A stretch of 7,331 nt of DNA from an uncultured Eubacteriales bacterium. GTDB taxonomy: Bacteria; Bacillota; Clostridia; Christensenellales; Aristaeellaceae. Below are positions 5,205 to 7,331 of this stretch, piece by piece. Position 1 is the stretch's first letter. The number at the start of each line of letters is the position of its first letter. Where the stretch lies: NCBI GenBank assembly GCA_900548125.1, contig URJN01000108.1, positions 1 through 7,331 on the forward strand, given 5' to 3'. The translations under genes and the position numbers were made by a program. The notes beneath the pieces are model-generated. The model worked only from the letters and a program-made list of their open reading frames with translations, made no database searches and was not told the DNA's origin.

Positions 5205-6562
5205 CGAAACAAGGGAAACGGATACACGATATCGCCCTGCGGGCAAAGGAGCTGGGCGGGCGGGCGATGCTGGTCGGCGGCTGTGTCCGCGACGGGCTGC
5301 TGGGCATACCGAGCGCGGATATCGACTGCGAGGTTTACGGGCTTGCGCCCGATGCACTGCGCGCACTGGCGGCTCAGTTCGGCGATGTGGATGACAGCGG
5401 CGAAAAATACGGCATCTTTACGCTTCGCGGCGAGGGCATTGACCTTGCCGTGCCGAGAACGGAAAGGCGGACGGGACCGCATCACGGGGATTTTGAGGTG
5501 CTGCCCGACCCGACGCTGTCCTTTGAAAAGGCGGCTTCCCGACGGGATTTCACCGTCAACGCGATTCTGCGCGATGCGCTGACCGGCGAAATCGTCGATC
5601 CGTTCGGCGGTCAGGCGGATTTGAAAAACCATATCCTGCGTGCCGTTCCGGGCGCGGGATTTGAGGAAGACCCGCTCCGCGTCCTGCGCGGGGCGCAGTT
5701 CGCCGCGCGCTATGACCTGTCGGTGGACGAGACGACGATGGAGAAAATGCGCCGCATGCCGACGGATGCGCTTTCGCCCGCGCGCGTGATGAGCGAAACG
5801 AAAAAGGCACTCATGCAGAGTGCCCATCCGGAAGTCTATTTTGATATTCTGCGCCGCGCCGGTGCGCTGGAGGTCTGGTTTAAGGAGCTGGCGGCACTCA
5901 TCGGCGTGCGCCAGAATCCGAAATATCATCCCGAGGGCGACGCTTATGTGCATACGATGCTCGTCCTGCGCGCGGCGGCGGAGATGCGGGAGGCGGCGCA
6001 AAAGCCGCTCAACCTGATGCTTGCCGCGCTCGTCCATGACCTTGGAAAGGCGGCTACGACGACGCAGGATCAAAACGGCAATTACCATTCCTGCGAGCAT
6101 GAGATTGCAGGCGTTCCGCTCCTGAGTGCCATGCTTTCGCGCATCGGCGCGGGAAAGGATATGCTTGCCTACTGCGAAAACATGTGCCGCCTGCATATGC
6201 GCACGCATATCTGCTTCTATATGAATTTGGGAGAGGGACAAACCAACCTGCTCTTTGACGAATCAATCTGCCCGCATGATTTGGTTCTGCTCGCGGTCTG
6301 CGACGCGCGGGGAAAGGGCAGGCGCACCGAAAAGAGCGACGAAGAAGAACAATTTCTGAAGGAAAGGCTTGCCGCCTATGAAAAAGCGTTGTCCATGCCG
6401 ATGCCGAGCGGCGATATGCTCATCGCGCAAGGCATGAAGGCGGGCAGAGGCATGGCGCAGGCACTGAAGGAGGCGCGGCGGCTGAGGCTTTGCGGCGCAG
6501 GGCTGGAGGATGCAATCCGCCAGACTGTCATCAAATTTGGAAAAGAGAACGACCATGAATGA
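5201..6562 (+). CDS. cca: tRNA CCA nucleotidyltransferase with HD domain
   Basis: This 453-residue class II enzyme adds or repairs the 3'-CCA end of tRNAs from CTP and ATP in the cytoplasm. The N-terminal catalytic head shows LVGGCVRDGLLG at 24-35, the metal-binding pair D40 and D42 in ADIDCE, RRDFTVNAILRD at 114-125, the DPFGGQADL segment at 133-141 and EDPLRVLR at 156-163. The helical tRNA-binding part follows. An HD domain is intact in its visible ligands: H243 and H251 (YHPEGDAYVHT), H279-D280 (VHDLGK), H296/H300 and D368. This order resembles E. coli Cca, whose HD domain has phosphatase and 2',3'-cyclic phosphodiesterase activity. The ATG at 5201 has AGGGAG at 5188-5193. It overlaps its neighbours by 4 bp upstream and 8 bp downstream. 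Whether it does full CCA addition or only part cannot be read from this sequence. Confidence 0.93.
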   Translation: MTKQGKRIHDIALRAKELGGRAMLVGGCVRDGLLGIPSADIDCEVYGLAPDALRALAAQFGDVDDSGEKYGIFTLRGEGIDLAVPRTERRTGPHHGDFEVLPDPTLSFEKAASRRDFTVNAILRDALTGEIVDPFGGQADLKNHILRAVPGAGFEEDPLRVLRGAQFAARYDLSVDETTMEKMRRMPTDALSPARVMSETKKALMQSAHPEVYFDILRRAGALEVWFKELAALIGVRQNPKYHPEGDAYVHTMLVLRAAAEMREAAQKPLNLMLAALVHDLGKAATTTQDQNGNYHSCEHEIAGVPLLSAMLSRIGAGKDMLAYCENMCRLHMRTHICFYMNLGEGQTNLLFDESICPHDLVLLAVCDARGKGRRTEKSDEEEQFLKERLAAYEKALSMPMPSGDMLIAQGMKAGRGMAQALKEARRLRLCGAGLEDAIRQTVIKFGKENDHE

Positions 6563-7199
6563 CTTTAACGCAATCTTTCAACTCTGTGAAGCCATCGGCA
6601 CGGCGGCCTTCGCTGTTTCCGGCGCGATGGTTGCCATTGACAAGGGAACGGATATCTTCGGCGTTCTGCTGATGGCGGTCTTTACGGCATTGGGCGGAGG
6701 AACGCTCCGCGATGTGCTGATTGGTCACTTCCCGCCGCGGATGTTTACCAACTTCCATTATGTGCTGCTCGCCTGTATCTGTGCGCTGGCGGTTTTCATC
6801 ATTGCGCGAATCTTTAAGGAACGCTACATCGAGCGGGAGCGGCTGATTGAGCAGGTCAACAACGTGTTTGATGCGATTGGATTGGGCATATTCGCCGTTT
6901 CCGGCGCACGCATCGGCATGGAAGCCGGTTTTGCGGACAACATATTCCTGACCACGTTTCTGGGAACGACCACGGCAATCGGCGGCGGCATGCTGCGCGA
7001 CGTGCTGCTTCAGGAGATGCCGTTCGTACTGAAAAAGCGCGTGTATGCCGTTGCCGCCATTGTCGGCGCACTGGGCTATGCGCTGCTGCTGAGAATGGGC
7101 GTGAACGGCGTGATGGCGTATGCGCTGGGGATGATGGCGACGACCGCCGTGCGCATTCTGGCGACGGTGTTCAAGTGGAATCTGCCGAAGGCGATTTGA
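6555..7199 (+). CDS. TRIC/UPF0126 (YadS-like) membrane channel protein
   Basis: This 214-residue integral membrane protein is built from two homologous halves. Repeat 1 (about 14-57) contains IGTAAFAVSGA and ALGGGTLRDVLIG. Repeat 2 (about 107-151) contains IGLGIFAVSGA and AIGGGMLRDVLL. Each half has about three helices, and a seventh closes the protein. The GGG-x-LRDV motif is the hallmark of bacterial and archaeal TRIC proteins, which form trimeric monovalent-cation channels; older names are UPF0126 and YadS/YvgT. The ATG at 6555 overlaps the end of cca by 8 bp (ATGAATGA), with GGAAAAGAGA at 6539-6548 as a modest ribosome binding site. An in-frame GTG/ATG-type start further upstream (6510) lies inside cca and would add 15 unconserved residues. 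It is the last gene before the terminator. Confidence 0.93.
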   Translation: MNDFNAIFQLCEAIGTAAFAVSGAMVAIDKGTDIFGVLLMAVFTALGGGTLRDVLIGHFPPRMFTNFHYVLLACICALAVFIIARIFKERYIERERLIEQVNNVFDAIGLGIFAVSGARIGMEAGFADNIFLTTFLGTTTAIGGGMLRDVLLQEMPFVLKKRVYAVAAIVGALGYALLLRMGVNGVMAYALGMMATTAVRILATVFKWNLPKAI

Positions 7200-7215
7200 G
7201 CCGCTCCCCATATGT

Positions 7216-7249
7216 AAAAAATCGGACTGCCGAAGCAGTCCGATTTTTT
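7216..7249. terminator. Intrinsic terminator, possibly bidirectional
   Basis: Bases 7216-7230 and 7235-7249 are perfect complements: a 9-bp core TCGGACTGC/GCAGTCCGA flanked by A6 on the left and T6 on the right, with loop CGAA. It begins 17 bp after the TGA of the TRIC gene and ends the seven-gene unit. Because a T6 tract exists in both directions, it can also stop - strand transcription. Read from the - strand, the loop is TTCG closed by C-G, the extra-stable tetraloop. Confidence 0.93.
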
Positions 7250-7272
7250 AACGTATAGGAATTGCACAAAAT

Positions 7273-7325
7273 CGCCCGCGTGAGCAAAACCTGAAGGTTT
7301 TGCAAAAGGGGCAAACGTGCGGGCG
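7273..7325. repeat. Nested inverted repeat after the terminator
   Basis: An inner perfect 8-bp stem, GCAAAACC (7284-7291) with GGTTTTGC (7296-7303), is capped by the loop TGAA. An outer stem pairs 7273-7282 with 7316-7325, with CGCCCGC matched exactly to GCGGGCG plus three further pairs, two of them G-T wobbles. Twelve unpaired bases (AAAAGGGGCAAA) lie on the 3' side. There is no T-run. It could be a dispersed REP or MITE-like repeat, a leader structure of a gene beyond the window, or a processed RNA end. It does not match a riboswitch or RNA family I can name. Confidence 0.5.
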
Positions 7326-7331
7326 GGATGC

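Noticed and set aside
5186..6241. 351-codon open frame on the - strand
   Set aside because: It is antisense to cca, whose motifs are unambiguous.
6531..7211. 226-codon open frame on the - strand
   Set aside because: It is antisense to the TRIC gene and has a histidine/arginine-rich shadow composition.
7261..7331. Possible riboswitch, for example c-di-GMP type, from GGGCAAACG
   Set aside because: Only a short word resembles the consensus. The conserved core and second stem are not visible, and the window ends before any downstream gene.

Overview
The window suggests a Clostridia-type Firmicutes chromosome of moderately high GC. The reasons are strong AGGAGG-like ribosome binding sites, a DUF5711-type protein followed by CvpA, tight gene packing with 4-8 bp overlaps, and avoidance of TTA/CTA/TCA codons. 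The species cannot be named from this sequence.

Layout. Positions 1-589 hold no gene I can support. They contain an A-rich tract (157-190), a compact cluster of five DnaA-box-like sites (207-270) that looks like a replication origin or a DnaA-controlled site, and an unusual field of repeated CCCAAAA/TTTTGGG motifs (about 150-503) that includes two hairpins and an imperfect tandem duplication. Positions 590-7199 carry seven genes, all on the + strand and probably one transcription unit. They are a membrane-anchored DUF5711-like beta-propeller protein, a CvpA-family membrane protein, a two-helix membrane protein of unknown function, a large GT-C-type membrane protein resembling glycosyltransferases, a 73-residue protein of unknown function, an HD-domain tRNA CCA nucleotidyltransferase (cca), and a TRIC/UPF0126 membrane channel. 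Gaps are 23, 12 and 6 bp, followed by overlaps of 4, 4 and 8 bp, so the last four genes are probably translationally coupled. A strong intrinsic terminator (7216-7249) closes the unit. Beyond it, a nested inverted repeat (7273-7325) runs close to the right edge.

Working together. The first four products are membrane proteins or membrane-anchored, which fits an envelope-related module whose glycosyltransferase-like member would use a lipid-linked donor. The cca gene is housekeeping (tRNA 3'-end completion) and appears simply to share the transcript. TRIC is a predicted cation channel. No established pathway links all seven genes, and I see no defence, mobile or CRISPR system. The least explained part is the 590-bp intergenic region, where an origin-like DnaA cluster sits upstream of an operon that does not start with dnaA.
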